The position numbers and the translations under genes were made by a program. Below, in pieces: positions 1-9,104 of a DNA stretch of 64,000 bases (position 1 is its first letter; each line of letters starts with the position of its first letter). The stretch is from Methylobacterium radiodurans (GTDB lineage: Bacteria; Pseudomonadota; Alphaproteobacteria; Rhizobiales; Beijerinckiaceae): contig NZ_CP029551.1 in assembly GCF_003173735.1 (NCBI RefSeq), positions 3,248,001-3,312,000 of the forward strand, read 5' to 3'. The notes under the pieces are model-generated. The model saw nothing but the letters and a program-made list of their open reading frames with translations. It was not told the DNA's origin and made no database searches.

Positions 1-1397
1 CAGAGCGCCTGGGGCGAGTACATCGCCGCCCCGTCGCCGACGACGCAGACCACCGGCCCCCGGTCGAGACCGAGCGAGAATCCGACCGCGGCCGGCATGC
101 CCCAGCCCAGCACGCCGCCGCGCATGGCCGCGTACTGGTGGGTGTTCGGGCTGTCGAGGAAGGTGCGCAGATGGGTCAGCGTGGCGGGCGCCTCGTCCAT
201 GATCGCGACATCGTGACCGACCGCGCGCGCCACCTCGCGGGCCGCCACCAGCGGCGCGATCACCGGGTCGGCGAAGGCGGCCTCGGCCGCCGCAGCGAGC
301 CGGGCGCGCCGCTGGTGGCGCGCCGCGGCAGCCCGCGCCCGCAACTCCGCATAGGCCTCGGCCCGGCCGGCCAGGCGGGGCTTCAGGAGCGGGAGCAGCG
401 CGTCGAGGGAGGCGCGGATGTCGCCGACCATCGAGAGCGTCGTGGTGTAGGTGCGCCCGAGGTCGCGCACGTCGGCCGAGAGCTGGAACACCTGCGTGGC
501 GGCCGGGACCGCCGAGCCCTCGGTGTACAGGATCGTGATCAGCGACTTGCCGCCGAGCGCGAAGATCGCGTCGTAGGCGCCGAGGATATCGGCGATCTCC
601 GTGGCCTTGGTCGGCAGGTTGCCGGCCCAGAGCGGGTGCGCGGTCGGGAAGGGGATGTGGGCCGGCCAGGACGAGCCGTAGACCGGCGCCCCGAAGAGGT
701 CGGCCAACGCCACCGCCTGGGCCGAGGCGTCGCTCGAGTCGATCTCGTCGCCCGCGATGATCGCGAGCCGGCCGGGCGGGACCGCCGCGAGGTAATCGGC
801 CAGCCGGTCGAGCGAGCCGGCCGTGGCGCAGCGGTCGATCTCCGAGAGCGCGCCCGCGGGCGCCGTCGTCATCGCTTCCATCACGTCCATCGGGAGCGAC
901 AGGAAGACGGGTCCGGCCGGCGCGGCGCTGCAATCGTGGAAGGCCCGCCGCAGCAGGATCGCGAGCTGGTCGGCGTTCGTCACCTCGCGGGCCCATTTCA
1001 CCGCGGGCGTCGCGATCGCGACGAGGTCCCCCGAGAGCAGCGGGTCGGTGATGGCGTGCCGCGAATCCTGCTGGCCCGCCGTCACCACGAGCGGCGTGCC
1101 CGAGACGTGGGCGTTGATCAGGTTGCCGAAGCCGTGCCCGAGCCCGCCCGCCGTGTGCAGGTTGAGGAAGGCCGGGCGCCGCGCTCCTTGCGCGTAGCCG
1201 TCCGCCATCGCCACGGCGCTCGCCTCCTGCAGGGCCAGGATATAGGCGATGTCCGGCGTCTCGGTGAGCGCGTCGATGAGGGGCAGCTCCGTGGTGCCCG
1301 GATTGCCGAAGATGTAGCGCACGCCCTCCGAGCGCAGCACCTCGAGCAACAGCGCCGCCCCGCGCCGCGGAGCCACCGAATCCATCGTCGCGATCAC
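1..1397 (-). CDS. ThDP-dependent decarboxylase, benzoylformate decarboxylase-like (3'-truncated by window edge)
   Basis: Translating the minus strand from a GTG at 1397 gives an open frame that runs off the left edge, about 465 residues. It starts VIATMDSVAPRRGAALLLEV, then has the ThDP N-terminal pattern RYIFGNPGTTELPLIDAL and the glutamate loop ILALQEASAVAMADGYAQ. A central domain follows, and the cofactor-domain segment VVCVVGDGAAMYSPQAL (GDG motif) lies at the edge. The NPGTTE form is typical of benzoylformate decarboxylase and related 2-oxoacid decarboxylases rather than acetolactate synthase. A GAGGGAG ribosome site lies about 8 nt before the GTG; an in-frame ATG at 1385 is the alternative start. 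Family membership is firm. The substrate is inferred, and another aromatic or branched 2-oxoacid is possible. Confidence 0.85.
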   Translation of the reverse strand, partial: MIATMDSVAPRRGAALLLEVLRSEGVRYIFGNPGTTELPLIDALTETPDIAYILALQEASAVAMADGYAQGARRPAFLNLHTAGGLGHGFGNLINAHVSGTPLVVTAGQQDSRHAITDPLLSGDLVAIATPAVKWAREVTNADQLAILLRRAFHDCSAAPAGPVFLSLPMDVMEAMTTAPAGALSEIDRCATAGSLDRLADYLAAVPPGRLAIIAGDEIDSSDASAQAVALADLFGAPVYGSSWPAHIPFPTAHPLWAGNLPTKATEIADILGAYDAIFALGGKSLITILYTEGSAVPAATQVFQLSADVRDLGRTYTTTLSMVGDIRASLDALLPLLKPRLAGRAEAYAELRARAAAARHQRRARLAAAAEAAFADPVIAPLVAAREVARAVGHDVAIMDEAPATLTHLRTFLDSPNTHQYAAMRGGVLGWGMPAAVGFSLGLDRGPVVCVVGDGAAMYSPQAL

Positions 1398-1744
1398 GCC
1401 AGCACTCCCTCGCCCGACAGTCGCGTCCAGGCTACGCCAAGCCGACGCGCCTGCCCACAGCGAGCGCCCCGCCGTCCCCGCTGCTACCGCTCGCCGCAGG
1501 CGGCCCGCGTGCCGCGCCGCCCGTGCCGAGGGGACCGAGTCGGGCCGCTGCGGATTCCATCAGACGCCTCAGATGTTTCCGATCGCGCCGAGCGCGCGAG
1601 CGAGATTCGACGCCGTCGATCAAGCCGTCTGAATGTCGCACCCCAGTCGAATTCAAGCACAGGAAATCCCGGAACCGCATCGCGGCGAGCCTGTTGATCG
1701 GACAGTCTCGGCGCTTTGCCGGGTCAACTGGGAGATAATCCTGA
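1398..1744. other. Intergenic region between divergent genes
   Basis: This stretch of about 350 bases separates the minus-strand decarboxylase from the plus-strand 53-aa gene. No convincing gene lies in it. The right third is less GC-rich and holds a candidate EcfG-type promoter, listed separately. Confidence 0.6.
1671..1695 (+). promoter_or_regulatory. Candidate EcfG (general stress response) promoter
   Basis: GGAAC at 1671-1675 is followed after 16 nt by TGTT at 1692-1695. The alphaproteobacterial EcfG consensus is GGAAC, 16-17 nt, then CGTT, so this differs at one base of the -10 element. It lies about 50 nt before the start of the small hydrophilic gene at 1745, a sensible distance. The match is by eye and unsupported by expression data. 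Confidence 0.35.
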
Positions 1745-1906
1745 ATGACCGACCGCAAGCAGCAGAACCAGTCCACGAATACTGATCATTCGCGCCAGAA
1801 TCACAAGAATCCCGACACACCGCAGCAGGGCTCCGTGCAGCACTCGGACGACGGCCGCCTGAAGGAGAACCGCGAGAAGGGCGTCCATCGCGGCGACAAG
1901 GAGTAG
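1745..1906 (+). CDS. Small hydrophilic protein, 53 aa, possibly stress-related
   Basis: ATG at 1745 is preceded by GGGAG about 10 nt upstream, and the frame closes with TAG at 1904-1906. The product is rich in Asn, Gln, Asp, Lys and His, with no hydrophobic segment (it ends REKGVHRGDKE), and is probably disordered. A well-formed terminator follows directly, and a candidate EcfG promoter precedes it, so this looks like a self-contained transcription unit. I do not recognise a named family. The composition resembles small stress-induced hydrophilic proteins, but that is inference. Confidence 0.6.
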   Translation: MTDRKQQNQSTNTDHSRQNHKNPDTPQQGSVQHSDDGRLKENREKGVHRGDKE

Positions 1907-1916
1907 GTCTTCCTGA

Positions 1917-1938
1917 GGGGCTGCCGCGAGGCGGCCCC
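1917..1938 (+). terminator. Hairpin terminator after the 53-aa gene
   Basis: A nine-pair stem (GGGGCTGCC with GGCGGCCCC, one G-U pair) closes a GCGA tetraloop and is followed by TTCT. It sits 10 nt after the TAG of the small gene and 20 nt from the stop of the convergent LysR gene, so it may serve both strands. Confidence 0.6.
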
Positions 1939-1957
1939 TTCTCCATGTCATGCCGTG

Positions 1958-2842
1958 TCACGCCCGCAGATGCGCGACGAAGGCCCGTGCGAAGGCCGGG
2001 AGCGCGTCCAGGTCGCGCAGGCACAAGGAGAGGTCGCGGCTCGCCCAAGGATCGGTCAGCGGCACCACCGCGATGTCGAGCCCGCGGGCCGCACGCCGCG
2101 CCGTGCTCTCCGGCACGATGCCGAGCCCGACCCGGGCATCGGCCAGCCGGCAGACCGCATCGAAGCCGCGCAATTGCACCCGCAGCCGCATCGGGTGCCC
2201 GATCCGCGCGGCGCGCTCGGCCAGGAAGCGCGTGATGGCGCTCGCTCGGTCCAGCCCGACGAGGTCGTGCTCCAGCACCTCCGCGAAGGCCACGGCCTCC
2301 CGCCCCGCCAGCGGATGGGTGTTGGCCGCAGCCACCACGAAGCGGTCCTGCCGGAACGGGAAGGTCTGGAGCGCAGCCGTGTCCACCGTCCCCGACAGGA
2401 TACCGAGATCGGCCGCGCCCTCGGCCACCAGACCGACGATCTCGTCGGAGGTGTGCTCGTCGATATCGACGCTGACGCCGGGATGCGCCGCCAGATAGGC
2501 CGAGAGGGCGTCGGGCAGGAACTCGGTGAGCGCGTTGGTGTTTGCCACCACCCGGATCTGCCCGACCGTGCCGCCGGAGAAGGCCGAGAGTTCGGTCTGC
2601 ATGCGCTCGATCGCCGCCAGGATCGTGCGGGCATGGGCGAGCAGGGCCCGGCCCGCCGGCGTCGGGCTGACGCCGAGCCGGCTGCGGGTAAGGAGCGCGG
2701 CGCCGAGGCTCTCCTCCAGGCCGCGGATGCGCGTCGAGGCGGCGGCGAGCGCGAGGTTCGCCCGACCCGCCCCGTGGGTGATCGACCCGGCCTCCACCAC
2801 GTGGCGGAACAGCGAGAGATCGACGAGGTCGAAGCGCATCAT
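1958..2842 (-). CDS. LysR-family transcriptional regulator
   Basis: 294-residue protein from the first of two adjacent ATGs (2842 or 2839); longer upstream extensions have no family support. The N-terminal winged helix ([20 protein letters not shown], then [18 protein letters not shown]) is LysR-like. The remaining ~200 residues form the periplasmic-binding-like effector domain ([19 protein letters not shown] onward). It is divergent from the SLC13-type permease at 3016, so the ~170-base gap is probably the shared control region and the permease its likely target. The Ser-Ile-Thr-His recognition region resembles LysR proteins that act on carboxylate or anion transporters. The effector is unknown. 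Confidence 0.9.
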   Translation of the reverse strand: MMRFDLVDLSLFRHVVEAGSITHGAGRANLALAAASTRIRGLEESLGAALLTRSRLGVSPTPAGRALLAHARTILAAIERMQTELSAFSGGTVGQIRVVANTNALTEFLPDALSAYLAAHPGVSVDIDEHTSDEIVGLVAEGAADLGILSGTVDTAALQTFPFRQDRFVVAAANTHPLAGREAVAFAEVLEHDLVGLDRASAITRFLAERAARIGHPMRLRVQLRGFDAVCRLADARVGLGIVPESTARRAARGLDIAVVPLTDPWASRDLSLCLRDLDALPAFARAFVAHLRA

Positions 2843-3015
2843 CGGGCCGCTCTCGCATCCGTGATCGGCGAAACGCGTCGCGCGCCTGCCGCTTGCGAGG
2901 GAAGCGGAGCGCGGCGCACTTCCTTCGCCTTCCACGAAGGCTCCGTCAACGAGTCCCGAATTGCGAACGGTTCCAAACCGGCAGAATGCTGCTGCCCTGG
3001 AACGGGGGCTCATCC
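2843..3015. promoter_or_regulatory. Divergent control region between lysR and the permease
   Basis: 173 bases separate the two divergent starts. LysR regulators usually bind such gaps at T-N11-A sites. I could not single out one site with confidence. Confidence 0.4.
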
Positions 3016-4317
3016 ATGCACGGAGAGGCGGCCATCTGGGCGACCGGCGCCCTGCTCGTGCTCTGCATGGGCCTGTGGGCGACCGCGCTGATCCCCGAGA
3101 TCGTCACGGTCCTCGTCTTCTTCGCGCTCGCGATGCTCTTGAAGCTCGGAGCGCCCGCCACCGTGTTCTCGGGGTTTGCGGCCTCAGCCTTCTGGCTCGT
3201 GCTCGCCGGCATGGTGGTGGGGCAGGCGATGACCCGCACCGGGCTCGGCGCGCGCTTGGCGCAGGGGCTCTCCGGCCGGCTCGGCGGCTCCTACCCGCGC
3301 TTCATCGGCGGCCTCGTCGCCTTCAGCGTCGGGCTCGCCTTCGTGATGCCCTCGAATCTCGGGCGCATCGCCTTGATGATCCCGGTGACGCTGGCGCTGT
3401 GCGACCGGTTCGGCCTCGGCCCCGGGCGGCCGGGCCGGGCCGCCGCCGTGCTGGCGGTGGGCGTAGCGACGCCCAACCTCTCGGCCGCAATCCTGCCCGC
3501 CAACGTGCCGAACCTCGTCATGGCGGGCGCCGCCGAGAGCCTGCTCGGGCTGCATCTCTCCTACCTGCCCTATCTCTGGCTGCACGGCCCGGTCCTGGCG
3601 ATCGTGAAGGGCGGCCTCCTGACGCTCCTCGTCGTGCGCCTCTTCCCCGACCGGCTGGAGCCCCGGCGCGACGGCGCCGCCACCGCGACCCCGCTCTCGG
3701 GCTCGGAACGGCGGCTCGCCGCTCTCCTCGTCGCGACCCTGGCGCTCTGGGCGACCGACAGCCTGCACGGCATCGCCCCGGCCTGGATCGGGCTCGCGGC
3801 CGCCGCCATCTGCATCATGCCGCGAGTCGGCGTGATTCCGGCCGACGCCTTCGGGCAGGTCTCGCTGCGCACCTGCTTCTACATCGCGGCCCTGCTCGGG
3901 CTCGTGGCCCTCGTCAACGAGACGGGGCTCGGCGCCCGCCTCGGCCACGCGCTGCTGGCGGTCGCGCCGCTGGAGCCGGGGGCCGCCACCCAGAACTACG
4001 CCGTGCTCACCGGCATCGCGACGTTGCTGACGCTCCTCGTCACAGCGAACGGCGCGCCCGCCCTCTACACGGCGCTCGCTGGCGAGATGGCGACGGGAAG
4101 CGGCCTGCCCGCGTTGACCGTGGTGATGATCCAGGTCGTGGGCTACAGCACGGTGTTCTTCCCCTACCAGGCGCCGCCGATCGTGTTCGCGCGCGAGCTC
4201 GGCGGCGTATCGCTCAAGGATGCGACCCGGCTCACCCTCGCCTTCGGCACTGCATCACTCGTTGTTGCAGCGCCGTTGAACTACCTGTGGTGGCGCGCGC
4301 TGGGGTGGCTGCCGTGA
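3016..4317 (+). CDS. SLC13/DASS-type anion or dicarboxylate permease
   Basis: 433-residue integral membrane protein starting at ATG 3016, with a G-rich ribosome site (GGGGG) about 8 nt upstream. It has 10 or more hydrophobic segments. The first is [20 protein letters not shown], and the loop [20 protein letters not shown] corresponds to the substrate and cation re-entrant region of the divalent anion/sodium symporter family. A second such loop, [16 protein letters not shown], lies near the C-terminus. Substrates in the family are sulfate, di- and tricarboxylates. The adjacent divergent LysR gene suggests inducible uptake of an organic anion. The exact substrate cannot be read from sequence. 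Confidence 0.8.
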   Translation: MHGEAAIWATGALLVLCMGLWATALIPEIVTVLVFFALAMLLKLGAPATVFSGFAASAFWLVLAGMVVGQAMTRTGLGARLAQGLSGRLGGSYPRFIGGLVAFSVGLAFVMPSNLGRIALMIPVTLALCDRFGLGPGRPGRAAAVLAVGVATPNLSAAILPANVPNLVMAGAAESLLGLHLSYLPYLWLHGPVLAIVKGGLLTLLVVRLFPDRLEPRRDGAATATPLSGSERRLAALLVATLALWATDSLHGIAPAWIGLAAAAICIMPRVGVIPADAFGQVSLRTCFYIAALLGLVALVNETGLGARLGHALLAVAPLEPGAATQNYAVLTGIATLLTLLVTANGAPALYTALAGEMATGSGLPALTVVMIQVVGYSTVFFPYQAPPIVFARELGGVSLKDATRLTLAFGTASLVVAAPLNYLWWRALGWLP

Positions 4318-4484
4318 GATGGGCCAAGGACATGCGCAGGCGGCTAGTCCGAAAAAATCGTATTCAGAATCATAAGCGTGACAGATCTGCCGGATCGTTC
4401 ATGCCGCATTGCGGCTTGCCCCTCGGCGGCCTAGCCCTACCAGTTTAGAGACGCTTCAGTTCGCAACTGCGAGGCCCATTCAGC

Positions 4485-4886
4485 ATGGCACCGACAGCCC
4501 GGCCCACGGTGGCCCAACCCCTCTCGCCTCATCTCCAGATCTACCGCTGGACCTGGACCATGGCGATGTCGGTGCTCCACCGCGTCACCGGCACCGCGCT
4601 CTACGGCGGCACCGCGCTCGTCGCGATCTGGCTGGTGGCGCTGGCCTCGGGCCCGGCCGCCTACGGCTGGGTCGCGTGGTTCTTCGGCTCGTGGATCGGC
4701 CGGATCGTGCTGTTCGGCTACACCTGGATCCTGATGCACCACATGCTGGGCGGCCTGCGCCACTTCGTGTGGGATTTCGGCGTCGGCCTCGACCGCCAGA
4801 CCCGGATGAACCTGTCGCGCTTCACCCTGATCGGCTCCGTGGCCCTCACCCTCGTGATCTGGGCGGCCGCCCTGGTCCTGCGCTGA
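4485..4886 (+). CDS. sdhC: Succinate dehydrogenase cytochrome b556 subunit
   Basis: 133 residues, first gene of sdhCDAB. It anchors complex II in the inner membrane and binds heme b and ubiquinone together with SdhD. The family signature SPHLQIYRWTWTMAMSVLHRVTG lies at residues ~14-36, with the Ser and Arg of the quinone site. Three hydrophobic helices follow, and the heme-ligand His region LMHHMLGGLRHFVWD is at ~84-98. The gene for SdhD begins 14 bases after the stop, consistent with one transcript. A 167-base gap upstream, including an AT-richer patch at 4350-4385, probably holds the operon promoter. Confidence 0.97.
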   Translation: MAPTARPTVAQPLSPHLQIYRWTWTMAMSVLHRVTGTALYGGTALVAIWLVALASGPAAYGWVAWFFGSWIGRIVLFGYTWILMHHMLGGLRHFVWDFGVGLDRQTRMNLSRFTLIGSVALTLVIWAAALVLR

Positions 4887-4900
4887 GAAAGGGCGACCCC

Positions 4901-5314
4901 ATGGCCGACAACCGCCAGAACACGAACGTCTCCATCCGCACCCCGCGCGCCCGCGTGCGCGGCCTCGGCGCCTCCGGGCACGGGGCCGACCATTGGTGGT
5001 TCCAGCGCCTCACCGCCGCCGCCAACCCGCCGCTGATCATCGGCTTCGTGATCATCGTGGCGTTGATGGCGGGCCGCCCCTACCCGGAGGCGGTGGCGCT
5101 GATGGGCCACCCGCTCGTCGCGATCCTGCTGATCCTCACGATCCTCTCGGTCACGCTGCACATGCGCGTCGGCATGCAGGTGATCATCGAGGACTACGTC
5201 CACGACAAGGCGCTGCGCATCACCGCGCTCTTCGCCAACACCATCTACACGGTCGTCGTCGCCGTGGCCTGCTTCTACGCGATCCTGCGCGTGGGGCTCT
5301 CCCGCCTCGTCTGA
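4901..5314 (+). CDS. sdhD: Succinate dehydrogenase hydrophobic membrane anchor
   Basis: 137 residues, starting at ATG 4901, 14 bases after sdhC. The N-terminus is basic and cytoplasmic ([11 protein letters not shown]) and leads into the SdhD motif [14 protein letters not shown]. Three transmembrane helices include the heme-binding segment [16 protein letters not shown], whose His and Asp-Tyr are conserved. With SdhC it forms the membrane anchor and quinone pocket of complex II. sdhA starts 22 bases downstream. Length and motif order are normal for alphaproteobacteria. Confidence 0.96.
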   Translation: MADNRQNTNVSIRTPRARVRGLGASGHGADHWWFQRLTAAANPPLIIGFVIIVALMAGRPYPEAVALMGHPLVAILLILTILSVTLHMRVGMQVIIEDYVHDKALRITALFANTIYTVVVAVACFYAILRVGLSRLV

Positions 5315-5336
5315 CCGGAACCCAAGGAGCTTCTCC

Positions 5337-7154
5337 ATGGCCGCCAACGGCACCAACGGGTCGCAGCCCGCCTACACCATCCACGACCACAGCTTCGACG
5401 TCGTCGTCGTCGGCGCCGGCGGCGCCGGCCTCCGCGCCACCGTCGGCTGCTCGCAGGCGGGGCTTCGCACCGCCTGCATCACCAAGGTGTTCCCGACGCG
5501 CTCGCACACGGTGGCGGCGCAGGGCGGCATCTCGGCCTCGCTCGGCAACATGGGCCCGGACGACTGGCGCTGGCACATGTACGACACCGTGAAGGGCTCG
5601 GACTGGCTCGGCGACCAGGACGCGATCGAGTACCTCGTGCGCAACGCCCCCGCGGCGGTCTACGAACTCGAGCACTGGGGCGTGCCCTTCTCGCGGACCG
5701 AGGAAGGCAAGATCTACCAGCGGCCCTTCGGCGGCATGACCACCGATTACGGTAAGGGTACCGCCCAGCGCACCTGCGCGGCGGCCGACCGCACCGGCCA
5801 CGCCATGCTGCACACCCTCTACGGGCAGGCGGTGAAGAACCAGACCAACTTCTTCATCGAGTACTTCGCCCTCGACCTCCTGATGGACGAGGACGGTCGC
5901 TGCCGCGGCGTCATCGCGATGGATCAGGCCACCGGCGAGATCCACCGCTTCCGGGCCGCGATGACCATCCTGGCGACCGGCGGCTACGGCCGCGCCTACT
6001 TCTCGGCGACCTCGGCCCATACCTGCACCGGCGACGGCGGCGGCATGGTGCTGCGCGCCGGCCTGCCGCTGCAGGACATGGAGTTCGTGCAGTTCCACCC
6101 GACCGGCATCTACGGCGCGGGCTGCCTGATCACGGAAGGGGCGCGGGGCGAGGGCGGCTACCTGACGAATTCCGAGGGCGAGCGCTTCATGGAGCGCTAC
6201 GCGCCGTCCGCCAAGGACCTCGCCTCGCGCGACGTGGTCTCGCGCTCGATGACCATGGAGATCCGCGCGGGCCGCGGCGTCGGCAAGGGCGGCGACCACA
6301 TCTTCCTGCACCTCGACCACCTCGACCCGAAGATCCTGCACGAGCGCCTGCCGGGCATCTCGGAGAGCGCCAAGATCTTCGCGGGCGTGGACGTGACGAA
6401 GGAGCCGATCCCGGTCCTGCCGACCGTGCACTACAACATGGGCGGCATCCCGACGAACTATCACGGCGAGGTGCTCACCCTGAAGAACGGCGACCCGGAC
6501 ACGGTGGTGCCGGGCCTGATGGCGATCGGCGAGGCGGCCTGCGTCTCGGTGCACGGCGCCAATCGCCTCGGCTCGAACTCGCTGATCGACCTCGTGGTGT
6601 TCGGCCGCGCGGCCGGCCTGCGCTGCGCCGACATCGTCGAGGCCAACGGCCGGATCCCGGACGCCCCGAAAGAGGCGACCGACAAGGCGCTCAGCCGCCT
6701 CGACCGCTTCCGCTACGCCAACGGCGCCACGCCGACCGCGGAGCTGCGCCTCGAGATGCAGACGACGATGCAGAACAACTGCGCGGTCTTCCGCACCGGC
6801 GAGGTGCTGGAGGAGGGTCGCGGCCTGATCAACAAGGTCTGGCATGCGGCGGCCGACATCAAGATCACCGACCGCTCGCTCGTCTGGAACACCGACCTCC
6901 TGGAGACCCTGGAGTTCGACAACCTGATCGGCCAGGCGGTGGTGACGATGGAATCGGCCGCCAACCGCAAGGAATCGCGCGGCGCGCATGCCCGTGAGGA
7001 CTTCCCGGACCGCGACGACAAGGAGTGGATGAAGCACACCCTCTCCTGGCTCGACGAGAGCGCGCACCGGACCACGATCGATTACCGCCCGGTCCACACC
7101 TACACGATGTCGAACGAGATCCAGTACATCGAGCCCAAGGCGCGCGTGTACTGA
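5337..7154 (+). CDS. sdhA: Succinate dehydrogenase flavoprotein subunit
   Basis: 605 residues. Catalyses succinate to fumarate oxidation in the TCA cycle, passing electrons to SdhB. The FAD dinucleotide fold is at ~21-31 ([11 protein letters not shown]). The covalent FAD histidine is His57 in [11 protein letters not shown]. Active-site segments [19 protein letters not shown] and [15 protein letters not shown] are intact, and [11 protein letters not shown] marks the C-terminal FAD contact. It ends with the characteristic helical domain and YIEPKARVY. Start ATG 5337 has AGGAG upstream. A 151-base gap with a strong hairpin separates it from sdhB. Confidence 0.98.
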   Translation: MAANGTNGSQPAYTIHDHSFDVVVVGAGGAGLRATVGCSQAGLRTACITKVFPTRSHTVAAQGGISASLGNMGPDDWRWHMYDTVKGSDWLGDQDAIEYLVRNAPAAVYELEHWGVPFSRTEEGKIYQRPFGGMTTDYGKGTAQRTCAAADRTGHAMLHTLYGQAVKNQTNFFIEYFALDLLMDEDGRCRGVIAMDQATGEIHRFRAAMTILATGGYGRAYFSATSAHTCTGDGGGMVLRAGLPLQDMEFVQFHPTGIYGAGCLITEGARGEGGYLTNSEGERFMERYAPSAKDLASRDVVSRSMTMEIRAGRGVGKGGDHIFLHLDHLDPKILHERLPGISESAKIFAGVDVTKEPIPVLPTVHYNMGGIPTNYHGEVLTLKNGDPDTVVPGLMAIGEAACVSVHGANRLGSNSLIDLVVFGRAAGLRCADIVEANGRIPDAPKEATDKALSRLDRFRYANGATPTAELRLEMQTTMQNNCAVFRTGEVLEEGRGLINKVWHAAADIKITDRSLVWNTDLLETLEFDNLIGQAVVTMESAANRKESRGAHAREDFPDRDDKEWMKHTLSWLDESAHRTTIDYRPVHTYTMSNEIQYIEPKARVY

Positions 7155-7164
7155 ACGCCATAAC

Positions 7165-7186
7165 CGCCGCAGCCTCGGCTGCGGCG
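7165..7186 (+). promoter_or_regulatory. Intercistronic hairpin between sdhA and sdhB
   Basis: CGCCGCAGCC and GGCTGCGGCG are exact reverse complements separated by two bases, giving a stem of 9-10 pairs about 10 nt after the sdhA stop. No T-run follows, so it is more likely a processing or stability element, or a partial terminator, than a full stop. Confidence 0.5.
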
Positions 7187-7305
7187 CGCCCGTGCCGGCC
7201 TCGACCGTTCTCACACCCGGCGTGTGGCACATGCCGTACGCCGGACCCTGACCAGACGAGCCGGACCGCGAAGGCGCTCCCACCAGTCACGGGAATTCCA
7301 GACAC

Positions 7306-8130
7306 ATGGCCCAGTTTTCCCTTCCCAAGAACTCGCAGGTCCGCGAGGGCAAGTCCTGGCCGGCACCCGCCGGGGCCAAGAACCTGCAGACCTTCCGCAT
7401 CTACCGCTGGAATCCGGACGACGGCGCCAATCCGCGGATCGACACCTATCAGGTCGATCGCGACGATTGCGGTCCGATGGTGCTCGACGCGCTCCTGTGG
7501 ATCAAGAACAAGGTCGACTCGACCCTGGTCTTCCGCCGCTCCTGCCGCGAGGGCATCTGCGGCTCCTGCGCCATGAACATCGAGGGCCAGAACACCCTGG
7601 CCTGCACGATGGGCATCGACGAGTGCCGGAGCCCCGACAACGCGCTCCCGATCCTCACCCGCAAGGACAAGGACGGTGCGGTGCGGATCTACCCGCTGCC
7701 GCACATGCCGGTGCTGAAGGATCTGGTCCCGGACCTGACCAACTTCTTCGCCCAGCACGCCGCGATCGAGCCCTGGCTCCAGACCGAGACGCCCGCCCCC
7801 GAGAAGGAGTGGCGCCAGACGCCGGAGGACCGCGCCCGCCTCGACGGCCTCTACGAGTGCATCCTCTGCGCCTGCTGCACCACGAGCTGCCCGAGCTACT
7901 GGTGGAACGGCGACCGCTTCCTCGGGCCGGCGGCCCTGCTCCAGGCCTATCGCTGGCTGATCGACTCGCGCGACGAGAACACCGGCGACCGGCTCGACAG
8001 CCTGCACGACCCGTTCCGGCTCTATCGCTGCCATACGATCATGAACTGCGCCAACACCTGCCCGAAGAACCTGAACCCGGCGAAAGCCATCGCCGAGATC
8101 AAGAAAATGATGGTCGAGCGCGAGGTCTGA
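7306..8130 (+). CDS. sdhB: Succinate dehydrogenase iron-sulfur subunit
   Basis: 274 residues. Transfers electrons from FADH2 on SdhA to quinone through three clusters. The 2Fe-2S ligands are Cys80, Cys85, Cys88 and Cys100 ([16 protein letters not shown] then LAC). The 4Fe-4S and 3Fe-4S ligands lie in [19 protein letters not shown] and [17 protein letters not shown]. The protein is slightly longer than the usual ~260 because of the N-terminal segment before [12 protein letters not shown]. It is the last gene of the sdh operon. A dispersed repeat begins one base after the stop and a strong terminator lies 170 bases on. Confidence 0.98.
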   Translation: MAQFSLPKNSQVREGKSWPAPAGAKNLQTFRIYRWNPDDGANPRIDTYQVDRDDCGPMVLDALLWIKNKVDSTLVFRRSCREGICGSCAMNIEGQNTLACTMGIDECRSPDNALPILTRKDKDGAVRIYPLPHMPVLKDLVPDLTNFFAQHAAIEPWLQTETPAPEKEWRQTPEDRARLDGLYECILCACCTTSCPSYWWNGDRFLGPAALLQAYRWLIDSRDENTGDRLDSLHDPFRLYRCHTIMNCANTCPKNLNPAKAIAEIKKMMVEREV

Positions 8131-8276
8131 GTTCCAGGATTCCCAAGGGCCCCAGGTCCTTGGGCGGGGTTCCGGGGCAGGGCCCCGGGTTGGAACCTCC
8201 GCCCCCGCAAAACCGGGCTGGCGGCTCCAAATGCAGGGTTCCACCCTGCACCCGCCAAAGGTCTCGACCTTTGGGA
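8131..8276 (-). repeat. Dispersed intergenic repeat, copy 1 (family A)
   Basis: The reverse complement reads CCAAAGGTCGAGACCTTTGG, then CGGGTGCAGGG, a variable middle, CCCGGGGC, GGAACCCCGCC and a tail GGGCCCTTGGG ending GGAAC. The same blocks in the same order occur at 37841-38013. Both copies are rich in short inverted repeats and abut a stop codon. There is no open frame or transposase, so it looks like a non-autonomous palindromic intergenic element. Confidence 0.75.
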
Positions 8277-8301
8277 TGCGCGACATGGGGCGATGCCTCA
8301 G

Positions 8302-8331
8302 ACGGCCGGGGTGGCGACACCCCGGCCGTTT
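8302..8331 (+). terminator. Strong intrinsic terminator, probably of the sdh operon
   Basis: A perfect 12-bp stem (ACGGCCGGGGTG with CACCCCGGCCGT) closes a GCGA tetraloop and is followed by TTTCG. It lies downstream of sdhB and the repeat, and about 175 bases before the lipoprotein gene. Bases 8332-8506 hold nothing else I can identify. Confidence 0.75.
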
Positions 8332-8506
8332 CGCGTTGCGCGGCGCGAAGCGCGGGTGCGGCAGGGCCGCCACAGTGCGGCGGAAATCCCCCGCCGTCCC
8401 CGCTTCCCCGGACCCCGCTCCCGGCACCGCCTTGCGGGCATCGCATTTGATGGCGAGGGCAGAGGCCGCGCGCCATGAGGGGGCGCCCCCACGGGATCCG
8501 AGGTCG

Positions 8507-9100
8507 ATGACGCGTCCGTTTCTGTCGACAACCGCCGTTCTGGTGCTCGCCGCCAGCCTCGGGGCCTGCGCCTCGCAGCGTCTCGACGCCCCGCGCACCC
8601 GCGGGCCCGGGCCCCAGGCCGCCCTCGACACCTCCGTGCCGGCCGTGCCCTCGGGCGCCGTGACGACCAGCCCGCTCGCGCCCCCGCCCGGCGTCGCCGC
8701 CGCGCCGGACGGCCCGGTGGTTGCCCCCGGCACCCAGGTCGCGACCGCGGCGCCGCCCGCCTCGAACGTCATCCCGGAGCCCGTCGCGCCCCCGCCCGCC
8801 CCGCCGCCGGTCGTGGCGAGCGGCCGCTCGGCCGTGGTCGGCACCTGGGACGCCAAGGACGCCACCGGCGCGAGCTGCAAGGTCACCCTGTCGAGCGCGC
8901 CCGCCCTCGACCTCTACAAGGCGAGCGCCGGCGGCTGCCCGAACAAGGACCTCGCCAAGGTCTCGGCCTGGGATTTTCGCGACGGCGAGGTCTACCTCTA
9001 CCAGGCCGGGGGCACCGTGGCGGCGCGCCTGCGCCAGGGCGGCGGGGCGCTCGACGGCCAGCTGACCAAGTCCGGCGCCTCCCTGGCGCTGGTGCGCTGA
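8507..9100 (+). CDS. Outer-membrane lipoprotein with Inh/Omp19-type protease-inhibitor domain
   Basis: 197 residues from ATG 8507. A lipoprotein signal peptide ends in the lipobox LGAC with Cys21 as the acylation site. A Pro- and Ala-rich linker of about 90 residues (VAPPPAPPPVVASG) follows. The C-terminal ~90 residues (VVGTWDAKDATGASCKVTLS through ASLALVR) match the AprI/Inh beta-barrel family, including the paired Cys (ASCKV and GGCPN) and the Trp-Asp-Phe strand. Brucella Omp19 is the best-known relative. Role is inferred: a surface lipoprotein that may inhibit proteases. The deformylase-like gene starts 4 bases after the stop. Confidence 0.8.
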   Translation: MTRPFLSTTAVLVLAASLGACASQRLDAPRTRGPGPQAALDTSVPAVPSGAVTTSPLAPPPGVAAAPDGPVVAPGTQVATAAPPASNVIPEPVAPPPAPPPVVASGRSAVVGTWDAKDATGASCKVTLSSAPALDLYKASAGGCPNKDLAKVSAWDFRDGEVYLYQAGGTVAARLRQGGGALDGQLTKSGASLALVR

Positions 9101-9104
9101 GGCC

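Noticed and set aside
5220..7283. A 687-codon minus-strand open frame antisense to sdhA
   Set aside because: It mirrors the codon pattern of sdhA, is His-, Arg- and Val-rich without domains, and is a high-GC shadow.
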